A DNA stretch of 64,000 bases from Paraburkholderia sp. Ac-20340 (GTDB lineage Bacteria > Pseudomonadota > Gammaproteobacteria > Burkholderiales > Burkholderiaceae), in the NCBI RefSeq assembly GCF_017104965.1, contig NZ_JAAGPR010000013.1, forward strand, positions 124,001-188,000. Reading direction: 5' to 3'. Under the pieces are notes generated by a model. That model did no database searches and was not told the DNA's origin. It saw nothing but the letters and a program-made list of their open reading frames with translations. Every line of letters starts with the position of its first letter. Positions within the stretch are counted from its first letter, which is position 1. The position numbers and the translations under genes are program-made. Shown here piece after piece: positions 7,451 to 15,753 of the stretch.

Positions 7451-8488
7451 TCAGAACGAGCCGTTGGCGAAGCGGGCGATCGGGTCGTCGCTGGACTGCG
7501 TGGGGGCGGGTGCGCTGCTGCCCGCTGTCGAGGCGCGCATGATCTGGACCGGTTGCACCGGCGTGGAGCCGGCCTGAGCGGCCTGGCGCTGCGCAGTGTT
7601 GACGGTGGGCGGCGGCGGTTCGAACGCATCGGCGGCGGCGTCGATGGCGTCGGGCTGGCTGTAGGAGGACGTCGTCGGGGCAATTGCGCCTGCCTGCCGT
7701 GCCTGCGTCTGGGCGGCATTCAGGGCTTGGGGCGGCGGCTCGAAGGCGTCGGTGGCCGGTGCGCTGGTGGTGTAGGCAGTCTGTGGCGCAGAGGTCAGGC
7801 GATTTTGATCGGCGGCAGGCGCGGCGTAGCCGTTTGCAGCAGGCAAGGGCGCAGCAACCGCTGCTATGGCCGGTGTGACTGCCGGCGTCACCGCAGGCGC
7901 ACGCTGCACCGGCGCGGCGGCCTCGTAAGTTGGCGTATCGAACGGTGCGGGCGCGCGTTTCGCAGGCGCCAGACGCCGGATGCCATCGAAATGTTTGGCC
8001 CAATACGGGTTCGTCAGATAGTCGAGCCGCACCGTCCCGCCGGTCGATGGCGCATTGACGAAGCGCAGCTTGCCGACATAGATGCCCACGTGCGAGTGCG
8101 GCCGCCCGGTCGTATTGAAGAACACGAGATCGCCGGCCGCGATTTCATCGGGTTCGATCGCCTCGCCGCGCTGGCTCATGTCGAGCGTCGTGCGCGGCAC
8201 GTCCGTCGCGGCCGCGCGCGCGAACACGTATTTCACGAGACCGCTGCAATCGAAGCCGCTATCGGGCGTATTGCCGCCCCAGCGATAGGGAATGCCGACC
8301 AGACCCATCGCCTGAATCGAGATTTCCTCGCGCCCGACGCTGTGATCGACGAAATTGGGAAAGCCCGGCGGTTTGGTGCGCCAGGCGTAACCGGACCCCG
8401 AGCTACCGCCGCGCGATACCCGCTCCGGCGCGCTCGAACACGCCGCCAGAAACACCACGATCAGTAACGCAAGCCAGAGTCGCCGCAT
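7451..8488 (-). CDS. NlpC/P60-family lipoprotein, probable cell-wall endopeptidase
   Basis: 345 aa. The N-terminus MRRLWLALLIVVFLAAC is a lipoprotein signal with lipobox LAAC (Cys17). The NlpC/P60 domain spans about residues 53-172 with Cys81 in FDCSGLVKYVF and His133 in HSHVGIYVG; the third catalytic position, usually His in FxHAP, is Asn145 (FVNAPSTGG). The family cleaves peptide crosslinks of peptidoglycan in the periplasm. Residues after 175 form a long Ala/Pro/Gln-rich tail with two 21-residue imperfect repeats (247-267 and 287-307, both beginning DAFEPPP). The start at 8488 is set by the signal peptide; the longer open frame upstream would bury it. Confidence 0.88.
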   Translation of the reverse strand: MRRLWLALLIVVFLAACSSAPERVSRGGSSGSGYAWRTKPPGFPNFVDHSVGREEISIQAMGLVGIPYRWGGNTPDSGFDCSGLVKYVFARAAATDVPRTTLDMSQRGEAIEPDEIAAGDLVFFNTTGRPHSHVGIYVGKLRFVNAPSTGGTVRLDYLTNPYWAKHFDGIRRLAPAKRAPAPFDTPTYEAAAPVQRAPAVTPAVTPAIAAVAAPLPAANGYAAPAADQNRLTSAPQTAYTTSAPATDAFEPPPQALNAAQTQARQAGAIAPTTSSYSQPDAIDAAADAFEPPPPTVNTAQRQAAQAGSTPVQPVQIMRASTAGSSAPAPTQSSDDPIARFANGSF

Positions 8489-8651
8489 GAAAAGCAGATG
8501 ACGCACGCGAGACGCGCGCCATTGGGGAAAACCGTTAATGGGCCGATGGTAGCCCGTCAGACATGGCTTCGGCAAGAATTCTTCACAACTTACATGAACT
8601 TACGCTGCTAACTGTGGCCGTTCGCGGACACGAGCGAGACCTGCGCCCATG

Positions 8652-8690
8652 AAAAAAGGACCGCATCCGGTTGCCCGGAAACGGTCCTTT
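8652..8690 (-). terminator. Intrinsic terminator after the PIN-PhoH gene
   Basis: AAAGGACCG (8655-8663) pairs perfectly with CGGTCCTTT (8682-8690), with an inner CCGG/CCGG helix; on the minus strand the stem is followed by a T run. It lies 50 nt beyond the phoH-like stop. Confidence 0.82.
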
Positions 8691-8739
8691 GGCGCTCGTC
8701 CGGCGCTTCGAAAAGCGCCGGAACCGGCGGAAATACGGC

Positions 8740-10581
8740 TTACAGAATGTCCGACGCGTAATCGGCCAGACGCGAACGCTCGCCGCGCGCCAGCGTGACG
8801 TGGCCGCTATGCGCCCAGCCCTTGAAGCGGTCCACCACGTAGGTCAGACCCGAACTGCCTTCGGTCAGGTAGGGCGTGTCGATCTGCGCGATATTGCCCA
8901 GACAGACGATCTTCGTGCCCGGACCCGCGCGCGTGACCAGCGTCTTCATCTGCTTCGGCGTCAGGTTCTGCGCCTCGTCGATGATCAGATACTTGTCCAC
9001 GAACGTGCGGCCGCGCATGAAGTTCATGCTCTTGACCTTCAGACGCGAGCGGATCAGTTCCTGGGTCGCGGCGCGGCCCCATTCGCCGGCGGCGTCGTCG
9101 GTTTTCTGGAGCACTTCGAGGTTATCGTCGAAGGCGCCCATCCACGGCTGCATCTTTTCCTCTTCCGTACCCGGCAGGAAGCCGATGTCTTCGCCGACCG
9201 GCACCGTCGCACGCGTCACGATGATCTCGTTGTAGCGCTTGTCGTCGAGTACCTGCGCCAGACCCGCGGCGAGCGCAACCAGCGTCTTGCCCGTACCGGC
9301 CTGGCCGAGCAGGGTGACGAAGTCGCAGTCCGGGTTCATCAGCAGGTTCAGCGCGAAATTCTGCTCGCGGTTGCGCGCCGTGATGCCCCACACGTTGTTC
9401 TTGTGGTGGCCGTAGTCGCGCAGCGTTTGCAGCAACGCCGTCTTGCCGTTGAGTTCGCGCACGATCGCGTGGAACGCGGGTTCGCCGTTCTGCGGCTCCA
9501 GATAGACGAACTCGTTCACGAGCATCGACAGGCATTCCGGGCCGGTCACGCGGTAATACGTGGTGCCGGTCTTGGTGTCCTGCCAGGACTCCATGCCCTT
9601 GGCATGCCGGGTCCAGAAGTCCTGCGACAGCGCACGGATGCCTGAGTACAGCAGGTCCTTGTCTTCGAGAACCTGGTCGTTGAAGTAGTCTTCCGCGGGT
9701 AGGCCGAGCGCATGCGCCTTGATACGCATGTTGATGTCTTTCGACACCAGCACGACGAGGCGGTCGGGCCGGTCGCGCTGCAACGCGCGCACCACGCCGA
9801 GGATCTGGTTATCGGCCTTGCCTTCGGGCAGACCGTCGACCGGATCGATATGCGTGAGCGTGGTCTGGAAGTACAGGCGGCCGAGCGCCTCGCGGCTGCC
9901 CAGACGCGCCAGCGAAATGCCTTCCGAGATCGTGCCGGCGTTCGCCACCAGCTGATCGAGCGTGCGGCTCACCTGACGCGCATTACGCGCGACTTCCGAC
10001 ATGCCCTTCTTGTGGTTGTCGAGTTCTTCCAACGTCATCATCGGCAGATAGACGTCGTGTTCCTCGAAACGGAACAGGCAGGTCGGATCGTGCATCAGCA
10101 CGTTGGTGTCGAGCACGAAGAGCTTCTGCACTTCGACGCTTTCTTCCGGATGCACGCGTTTTTTCGATGCGCCGCGCGCAGCCGGTGCGGCCGCGCCGCC
10201 GGCAGCTTTCGCGGAGGCGGGTTTGCTGCCGCTGCGCGCGACCGGTGCTGCCGGTGCTTCGGCTTGCGGTTCGGCGTGGGCCTGCACGGGCTGCAGCAGC
10301 GCCGCGGTCTGTTGCTTGCGTTTGCGCGCCGGTGCGGGCGCGACGGGTTCGAGCGCAGCGAGTTCGGCGCTGGCCGAAGGCAGCGGCACCGTGCGCAAGG
10401 TGGTCGACGCGTTGGCGGCGGGCGTCATCGGCTCCGCGACGCTCTCCGCGCCAAAATCGACATCGGCGGCGTCGTTCTCGCTCGCCGCTTTACGCGTGCT
10501 GCGCGTAGTGCGCGCACGCGTCTTGTATTCCTCGGGCGGCAGCAGGTTGCCGAGCTTGCTGGGGGGAGTAGGCAAAGGCAT
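8740..10581 (-). CDS. PIN domain-PhoH ATPase fusion (PhoH2/YlaK type)
   Basis: 613 aa. Residues 1-150 are a low-complexity Ala/Pro/Lys-rich leader. A PIN nuclease-like domain begins at residue 153 (KLFVLDTNVLMHD; Asp158 is the first acidic ligand; MTLEELDNHKKG follows). The PhoH domain has Walker A GQAGTGKT at 426-433 and Walker B LIIDEAQNLTPKQMKTL. Fusions of this kind (PhoH2) are RNA helicase/ribonucleases in studied bacteria; the cellular target here is unknown. It is transcribed as a single gene ending at a strong terminator. Despite the name, a Pho-regulon role is not implied. Confidence 0.92.
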   Translation of the reverse strand: MPLPTPPSKLGNLLPPEEYKTRARTTRSTRKAASENDAADVDFGAESVAEPMTPAANASTTLRTVPLPSASAELAALEPVAPAPARKRKQQTAALLQPVQAHAEPQAEAPAAPVARSGSKPASAKAAGGAAAPAARGASKKRVHPEESVEVQKLFVLDTNVLMHDPTCLFRFEEHDVYLPMMTLEELDNHKKGMSEVARNARQVSRTLDQLVANAGTISEGISLARLGSREALGRLYFQTTLTHIDPVDGLPEGKADNQILGVVRALQRDRPDRLVVLVSKDINMRIKAHALGLPAEDYFNDQVLEDKDLLYSGIRALSQDFWTRHAKGMESWQDTKTGTTYYRVTGPECLSMLVNEFVYLEPQNGEPAFHAIVRELNGKTALLQTLRDYGHHKNNVWGITARNREQNFALNLLMNPDCDFVTLLGQAGTGKTLVALAAGLAQVLDDKRYNEIIVTRATVPVGEDIGFLPGTEEEKMQPWMGAFDDNLEVLQKTDDAAGEWGRAATQELIRSRLKVKSMNFMRGRTFVDKYLIIDEAQNLTPKQMKTLVTRAGPGTKIVCLGNIAQIDTPYLTEGSSGLTYVVDRFKGWAHSGHVTLARGERSRLADYASDIL

Positions 10582-10983
10582 GGTGTCCCTCGAAAAATTC
10601 GGGTCGAGTGGTCCGGGGTTACCCAGTAAGGTGCGCTTTCGGGCGGTGCGTGCGGTCAGCCGGGTAGGCCGTCCGCCGTGACCGCGCAGGGTGCGCGCTC
10701 AGGTCTGAAAATGCCGGTTCGCCTGGTTTTCGATCGGCTCCTTGACGTGGACGCGAGCCGGATTGCCAGGCCGGCACAGCGTGGTGGGTACGAAATCCGA
10801 AAAAACCAACAAAAAAGCCGCCGCCCCGACTGACGAGGCAAGCGGCTTCACTGCTCTGATGGCGCGTTGCCCGAATGCGCGGAGGCGGTCATCCAGTGAC
10901 CGTTCGCGGGACCGCGCAAACGTAGGAAAACGCGACAAAATATAGGGTGGACAGGCACTCATTGCAGCCCAATATAACGCGCC
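10582..10983. other. Intergenic region between the phoH-like gene and bcp
   Basis: 402 nt without a supportable gene. It must contain the promoter of the phoH-like gene on its left and holds the bcp terminator candidate at 10808-10849. Short open frames here lack Shine-Dalgarno sites and recognisable protein features. Confidence 0.6.
10808..10849 (-). terminator. Candidate terminator for the arn-bcp transcript
   Basis: AAGCCGC (10815-10821) pairs with GCGGCTT (10842-10848) across a 20-nt loop; on the minus strand it runs into TTTTTTG. It lies about 135 nt after the bcp stop, so some read-through leader sequence would be transcribed first. Confidence 0.65.
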
Positions 10984-11454
10984 TCAAAGCGCTTGTACAG
11001 CCTCCAGAACCTCGTCGACATGGCCTGGGACTTTCAGTCCGCGCCACTCCTGGCGCAGCACGCCATCGGCATCGATGAGGAACGTGGAGCGTTCGATTCC
11101 ACGTACTTCTTTGCCATACATTTTCTTCATTTTGATGACGTTGAAGAGCGAGCAGAGCGCTTCATCGCCATCCGATACCAGAGTAAACGGCAGTTCGAGC
11201 TTGGTCTTGAAGTTTTCGTGCGAACGCACGCTGTCGCGCGAGACGCCTACGATGGTGGCGCCGGCCTTCTTGAACTTCGGAAAGAGGTCGCGGAACTCCA
11301 TGCCTTCGCGCGTGCAGCCAGGCGTGTTGTCCTTCGGATAGAAGTACAGCACCACTTTCTTGCCCTTCAGGCTCGAAAGCGTGAAGTCGCCGCCGGTGGC
11401 AGGCGCGGTGAAGTCGGGAACGGGTTGGTCGACTGCGATGGTCACGTCAGGCAC
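10984..11454 (-). CDS. bcp: Peroxiredoxin of the Bcp/PrxQ type
   Basis: 156 aa, normal length. The thioredoxin-like fold is evident: PDFTAPATGGDFTLSSLKGKK, then YFYPKDNTPGCT with the peroxidatic Cys47. The usual Bcp resolving Cys five residues later is absent (Met/Glu there); the only other cysteine is Cys101, so resolution is either through Cys101 or by an external thiol. The enzyme reduces H2O2 and alkyl hydroperoxides with thioredoxin. It is the next minus-strand gene after arnD (153 nt apart), so read-through from the arn cluster is possible, though functional linkage is not implied. Confidence 0.93.
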   Translation of the reverse strand: MPDVTIAVDQPVPDFTAPATGGDFTLSSLKGKKVVLYFYPKDNTPGCTREGMEFRDLFPKFKKAGATIVGVSRDSVRSHENFKTKLELPFTLVSDGDEALCSLFNVIKMKKMYGKEVRGIERSTFLIDADGVLRQEWRGLKVPGHVDEVLEAVQAL

Positions 11455-11607
11455 GTGGCACTCCCTTTGTTATTGGCTGGCTTGGTGGCGGGCGGGGGCG
11501 CGGTCTGCAGCTTGCTGCGCTGGGGAGGGCGTCCTCGCGGGCATCGCCGGAACGACAAGCCGCCCGGCATGGCGGGCGGCGGCTTTCGATCGGGCTGGGT
11601 GCGAGCT

Positions 11608-12504
11608 TCAGTCGGGCTGGATGATCAGCTCGCCGGAGCGGCCGGCGATCTCGCCCCAGGTGACAGGGTACGATGGCAGCGAATCCGGGTCCAGCGTCGC
11701 ATGGTAGTCGCCCATCGTGGCAAACGTGTGGCCTTGCGCGCGCCAGCCGGCGAGCAGTTGTTCGAACACCGGCGCGAGCTTCTGGCCTTCGAGCTCGGCG
11801 TGCAGCGTGAACACCTGATCGTGCGGATTGTTTTCGGTGCGCTTGAGCATCCACGCGGCCACCGTGTCGATGTCCACGCCATCGACGCCCAGCACTTCGT
11901 CGAGCGTCGGCAGCGTGGTGGGCATCTGCACGTGCTTGAGCGTGCGGCCATTGACGACCGGGCGATACGGCGAATGCCCGCGCCCGTCCGAGGCGTACTG
12001 CATGCCCCAATTGTCGATCTGCTCGAACGCCGCTTCGTTCATCTGCCAGCCTGCCGCGCCGTGCGTGACGGGCGGCGTGCCGAAGATGCGCGCGAAGCGG
12101 TCATGGCTCTTTTGCATCTGACGCGCGGTCCACTGCGCGTCGCGCGTGCGCACGTTGTCCTGCCAGTAGACGTGGTCCCACGTGTGAATGCCGCATTCGA
12201 AACCGGCTTCGTGGATCGCGCGCATTTCCGCCGCCGCTTCCACGCCGATATCCGGTCCCGGCAGCAGCACGCCGTACATCAGCTGCTTCACGCCGTAATG
12301 CTCGACCACGGACGTACGCGAGACCTTCTTCAGAAAGCCCGGACGGAACACGCGGCGCAGCGCCCAGCCCGTATGGTCCGGGCCGAGGCTGAACAGGAAC
12401 GTCGCGCGCGCCTTGTAGCGATCGAAGATACGCGCGAGATTCGGCACGCCTTCACGCGTGCCGCGCAGCGTGTCGACGTCGATTTTCAGGACGATGCGAG
12501 CCAA
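11608..12504 (-). CDS. arnD: 4-deoxy-4-formamido-L-arabinose-phosphoundecaprenol deformylase ArnD
   Basis: 298 aa polysaccharide-deacetylase (NodB/CE4) fold. Metal-binding motifs are KIDVDTLRGTREG near the N-terminus and GIHTWDHVYWQ; the block THGAAGWQMNE is typical of ArnD. The enzyme removes the formyl group from undecaprenyl-phosphate-Ara4FN in the L-Ara4N pathway that caps lipid A phosphates and gives polymyxin resistance. It lies 18 nt after the dehydrogenase half of ArnA and is the last gene of the minus-strand arn cluster. Length matches the family. Confidence 0.94.
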   Translation of the reverse strand: MARIVLKIDVDTLRGTREGVPNLARIFDRYKARATFLFSLGPDHTGWALRRVFRPGFLKKVSRTSVVEHYGVKQLMYGVLLPGPDIGVEAAAEMRAIHEAGFECGIHTWDHVYWQDNVRTRDAQWTARQMQKSHDRFARIFGTPPVTHGAAGWQMNEAAFEQIDNWGMQYASDGRGHSPYRPVVNGRTLKHVQMPTTLPTLDEVLGVDGVDIDTVAAWMLKRTENNPHDQVFTLHAELEGQKLAPVFEQLLAGWRAQGHTFATMGDYHATLDPDSLPSYPVTWGEIAGRSGELIIQPD

Positions 12505-12522
12505 GTGGCGAAGTCCTTCGCG

Positions 12523-13572
12523 TTACGCTTGTTGTTCGACGAGGGCACGTGCCTCGGCGACATGGCCGCGATACGCTTCGAAGATCTTGCGCAGCGCTTC
12601 GTCGAAGGTCGACTTCGGCGCCCAGCCGAGTTCCTGCATCGTGTTGTCGATCTTCGGCACGCGGTTCTGCACGTCCTGGTAGCCCGCGCCGTAGTACGCG
12701 CCCGACGACGTTTCCACCAGCTGGACCTGCTTGGCCGTTTCCGCGTATTCCGGGAATTCGGCGGCCAGCGCCAGCATCTTGTGCGCGAGTTCGCGCACCG
12801 AGAAGTTGTTGGTCGGATTGCCGATGTTGAAGATCTTGCCGGAGGCGACGCCGTCCTTGTTGTCGATGATCTTCATCAGCGCTTCGATGCCGTCGTCGAT
12901 GTCGGTGAACGCACGCTTTTGCGCGCCGCCGTCCACGAGGCTGATGTTCTCGCCGCGCACGATATGGCCGAGGAACTGCGTCACGACGCGCGAGCTGCCT
13001 TCCTTCGGCGTGTAGATCGAGTCGAGGCCCGGGCCGATCCAGTTGAACGGACGGAACAGCGTGAAGTTCAGGCCTTCCATGCCGTAACCCCAGATCACGC
13101 GGTCCATCAGCTGCTTCGAGCAGGCGTAGATCCAGCGCGGCTTGTTGATCGGGCCGTAGGTGAGCGCCGAGGCATCCGGGTCGAACTGCTCGTCCGAGCA
13201 CATGCCATAGACTTCCGACGTCGACGGGAAGACGAGGTGCTTGCCGTACTTGACGGCCGAACGCACGATCGGCAGGTTCGCCTCGAAGTCGAGTTCGAAC
13301 ACGCGCAGCGGCTGCTGCACGTACGTGGCGGGCGTGGCGATGGCGACCAGCGGAAGGATCACGTCGCACTTCTTGACGTGGTATTCGACCCATTCCTTGT
13401 TGATCGTGATGTCGCCTTCGAAGAAGTGCATGCGCTCATGCTTGACCAGATCGCCGAGGCGGTCCGTCTGCATGTCCATGCCGAACACTTCCCAGTTCGT
13501 GGTCTCGAGGATGCGCTTGGAGAGGTGATGGCCGATAAAGCCATTGACACCCAGGATCAGAACTTTTTTCAT
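12523..13572 (-). CDS. arnA: UDP-glucuronate 4-oxidase/decarboxylase (stand-alone ArnA C-terminal domain)
   Basis: 349 aa extended SDR. The Rossmann motif GVNGFIGHHL is at residues 8-17; catalytic elements are STSE (117-120) and Tyr149-x3-Lys153 in YACSKQL. It oxidises and decarboxylates UDP-glucuronate to UDP-Ara4O, the first committed step of L-Ara4N synthesis. In Escherichia coli this domain is fused to a formyltransferase; here the formyltransferase is a separate gene directly upstream, overlapping by 4 nt (ATGA). Split arnA is known in Burkholderia. The symbol is given for the activity; some annotations call it arnA2 or a generic epimerase. Confidence 0.9.
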   Translation of the reverse strand: MKKVLILGVNGFIGHHLSKRILETTNWEVFGMDMQTDRLGDLVKHERMHFFEGDITINKEWVEYHVKKCDVILPLVAIATPATYVQQPLRVFELDFEANLPIVRSAVKYGKHLVFPSTSEVYGMCSDEQFDPDASALTYGPINKPRWIYACSKQLMDRVIWGYGMEGLNFTLFRPFNWIGPGLDSIYTPKEGSSRVVTQFLGHIVRGENISLVDGGAQKRAFTDIDDGIEALMKIIDNKDGVASGKIFNIGNPTNNFSVRELAHKMLALAAEFPEYAETAKQVQLVETSSGAYYGAGYQDVQNRVPKIDNTMQELGWAPKSTFDEALRKIFEAYRGHVAEARALVEQQA

Positions 13573-14537
13573 GGACGGGGGACAGATGAAATGAGGTCGG
13601 AGAACGCGGCAGGCGTGACGACGGTCTCTTGAGCGCCGTGAGCCAGGTTCGGCGCATGCCGCAGTTCGTAAATCGCGATGGCGCGGCCGTCGCCGCAGAG
13701 GGCGAAAAACGCATTATCGCTTACGTGGATGCCCGCGGGCAATCCGGCGAGGGCGCGCACCTTTTCGGCTTCCTGGGTGCCTGGGCGCACGAGGCGCGCA
13801 CGGGCGATCACGAAGCGATGCGCGCCGATGTCGGTGAACGCGCCCGGATAGGGCGGCGCCACCGCGCGGATCAGGTTATAGACGTCCTGCGCGCTGTGCG
13901 AAAAGTCGAGGCGTCCGTCTTCCGGCTTGCGCCCGCCGTAGTAACTGCCGTGTGTGAGATCGTTCGGCAGATGCGGCGCTTCGCCCGCGATCAGCGCGGG
14001 CAGCACGCGCCAGAGCGTCTGCTCGGCGGCGACCGTCACCTTGTCGAACACCATGGCGGCGGTGTCGTCGGGCAGGATTGGCACCGGCGTCTGCGCGATG
14101 ATCGCGCCGGCGTCGGGCTTCGCGGCCATTTCGTGCAGCGTCGCGCCGGTTTCGGTTTCGCCCTTGATGACGGCCCAGTTGGTGGGCACGCGGCCGCGAT
14201 ACTTCGGCAGCAGCGAGCCATGCATGTTGTAGGCGCCGCGCGCGGCCAGCGCGAGCAGATCCACCGGCAGCATGTGGCGGTAGTAGAACGAGAAGATGAA
14301 GTCGGGCTGCGCGGCGCTGACTGCCGCGCGCAGCTCGGCGCTCTTCGGGTCGGCGGGCGTGATGACGTCGATGCCGTGTTCCTCGGCGACCGACTTCACG
14401 CTGCCGAACCAGATGTTCTCGCTCGGGCTGTCCTCGTGCGTGACGACGAGCGCCACGTCCACGCCGCGCGCGAGCAGCACCTGCAGGCAGCGCACGCCGA
14501 CGTTGTGATACGCGAAGACGACTGTGCGCGGTTTCAT
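13569..14537 (-). CDS. arnA: UDP-Ara4N formyltransferase (stand-alone ArnA N-terminal domain)
   Basis: 322 aa. The formyltransferase core has Asn104 and His106 in YNMHGSLLPKYRGR and Asp142 in MAAKPDAGAII, matching the catalytic Asn-His-Asp of ArnA. It transfers a formyl group from 10-formyl-tetrahydrofolate to UDP-Ara4N so that the sugar can be loaded on undecaprenyl phosphate. It overlaps arnC upstream and the decarboxylase gene downstream by 4 nt each, so all three are translationally coupled. The order formyltransferase-then-decarboxylase is the same as in the fused ArnA, consistent with a split or never-fused gene pair. Confidence 0.9.
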   Translation of the reverse strand: MKPRTVVFAYHNVGVRCLQVLLARGVDVALVVTHEDSPSENIWFGSVKSVAEEHGIDVITPADPKSAELRAAVSAAQPDFIFSFYYRHMLPVDLLALAARGAYNMHGSLLPKYRGRVPTNWAVIKGETETGATLHEMAAKPDAGAIIAQTPVPILPDDTAAMVFDKVTVAAEQTLWRVLPALIAGEAPHLPNDLTHGSYYGGRKPEDGRLDFSHSAQDVYNLIRAVAPPYPGAFTDIGAHRFVIARARLVRPGTQEAEKVRALAGLPAGIHVSDNAFFALCGDGRAIAIYELRHAPNLAHGAQETVVTPAAFSDLISSVPRP

Positions 14538-15646
14538 GATTCGGTTCCCGTCTGGGTGTTCGTGTTACCGGCGGCGCCCGCTGCATTACCCGCAGCGCTG
14601 CCCGCAGCATTCCCGATAGTGAGCGAAGCCTGCACGCCCTGCACGACGTCCTGACGCGGCACATCGACCACGGTGCGGCCGTTGCGCTCTTCCAGAATGG
14701 TCTGCACCAGATAACGCGGACGCGCGCGCACCTGCTGATAGATGCGGCCGATGTACTCGCCCAGCAGACCCAGCGCGAAGATGATCACGCCAAGCATGAA
14801 GAACGTAATGGCGAACAGCGTGAACACACCCTGAACTTCGGCGCCCAGCACGAAGCGGCGGATCAGCAGCAGCAGGAACAGGCCCGCCGAACCGAGCGAC
14901 AGAATCACGCCGATAAACGACAGCCACTGCAGCGGCACGACCGAAAAACCGGTCACGAGGTCGAAATTCAGGCGGATCAGGCTGTAGAGCGAATACTTCG
15001 ATTCGCCCGCGAAGCGTTCTTCGTGCGCGACATCGACTTCGACCGGGTTCTGCGCAAAGGTGTACGCGAGCGCCGGAATGAAGGTGTTGATTTCGCCGCA
15101 ACGATTGATCGTATCGACGATATGACGGTTGTAGGCGCGCAGCATGCAGCCCTGGTCCGTCATCTTGATGCGCGTGATGCGCTCGCGCAGGCGGTTCATG
15201 GCCTGCGAAGCCTTGCGGCGCCACAGACTGTCCTGACGCTGCATGCGGATCGTGCCCACGTAGTCGTAGCCTTCGCGCATCTTCTCGACCAGCTTGCCGA
15301 TTTCCTCGGGCGGATTCTGCAGATCGGCGTCGAGCGTGATGACGATCTCGCCGCGCGCCTGTTCGAAGCCCGCGAGAATCGCCATGTGCTGGCCGTAGTT
15401 GCCGTTGAGCAGGATCGCGCGCGTGGTGTCCGGGCGCGCGCGGAACTGCTCGGCGAGCATCGCGGCCGAGCGGTCGCGGCTGCCGTCATTGATGAAGATG
15501 ACTTCGTACGAGGTGCCGAGCTTGTCGAGCGCCGGGTATAGACGCTCGAACAGCGCCTTCAGGCCGGCTTCCTCGTTGTAGACCGGAATGATGACCGAGA
15601 CTTCCGGCGTTTCCGGGGTCAAGGTGCGTTGTTCCGTTTGACTCAT
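14534..15646 (-). CDS. arnC: Undecaprenyl-phosphate Ara4FN transferase ArnC (GT2)
   Basis: 370 aa. A GT2 catalytic domain opens with VSVIIPVYNEEAGLKALFERL, with the donor-binding DAD motif in ITLDADLQNPPEE. Two hydrophobic helices near residues 240-310 (WLSFIGVILSLGSAGLFLLLL; FTLFAITFFMLGVIIFALGLL) anchor it in the membrane. It moves Ara4FN from UDP to undecaprenyl phosphate on the cytoplasmic face. The ATG at 15646 gives the expected short N-terminus; longer in-frame starts exist without family support. The C-terminal 35 residues are an Ala/Gly/Asn-rich tail of no clear function. It precedes the formyltransferase gene with a 4-nt overlap. Confidence 0.93.
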   Translation of the reverse strand: MSQTEQRTLTPETPEVSVIIPVYNEEAGLKALFERLYPALDKLGTSYEVIFINDGSRDRSAAMLAEQFRARPDTTRAILLNGNYGQHMAILAGFEQARGEIVITLDADLQNPPEEIGKLVEKMREGYDYVGTIRMQRQDSLWRRKASQAMNRLRERITRIKMTDQGCMLRAYNRHIVDTINRCGEINTFIPALAYTFAQNPVEVDVAHEERFAGESKYSLYSLIRLNFDLVTGFSVVPLQWLSFIGVILSLGSAGLFLLLLIRRFVLGAEVQGVFTLFAITFFMLGVIIFALGLLGEYIGRIYQQVRARPRYLVQTILEERNGRTVVDVPRQDVVQGVQASLTIGNAAGSAAGNAAGAAGNTNTQTGTES

Positions 15647-15753
15647 GTGTGCGTCTTTTCCGTTGGGTAATACGTGTTGCGCGAGAGTGTACGGCCGGCC
15701 GGGCGCGCCCGATTCGTCGAACAGCGCCCCTGCCTTGCGTGTACTTGTTTCAC

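Noticed and set aside
10993..13632. 879-codon open frame antisense to bcp, arnD and the arnA decarboxylase
   Set aside because: It runs across three genes and the gaps between them, with Arg/Ala-rich sequence and no motif; the three sense genes are well supported.
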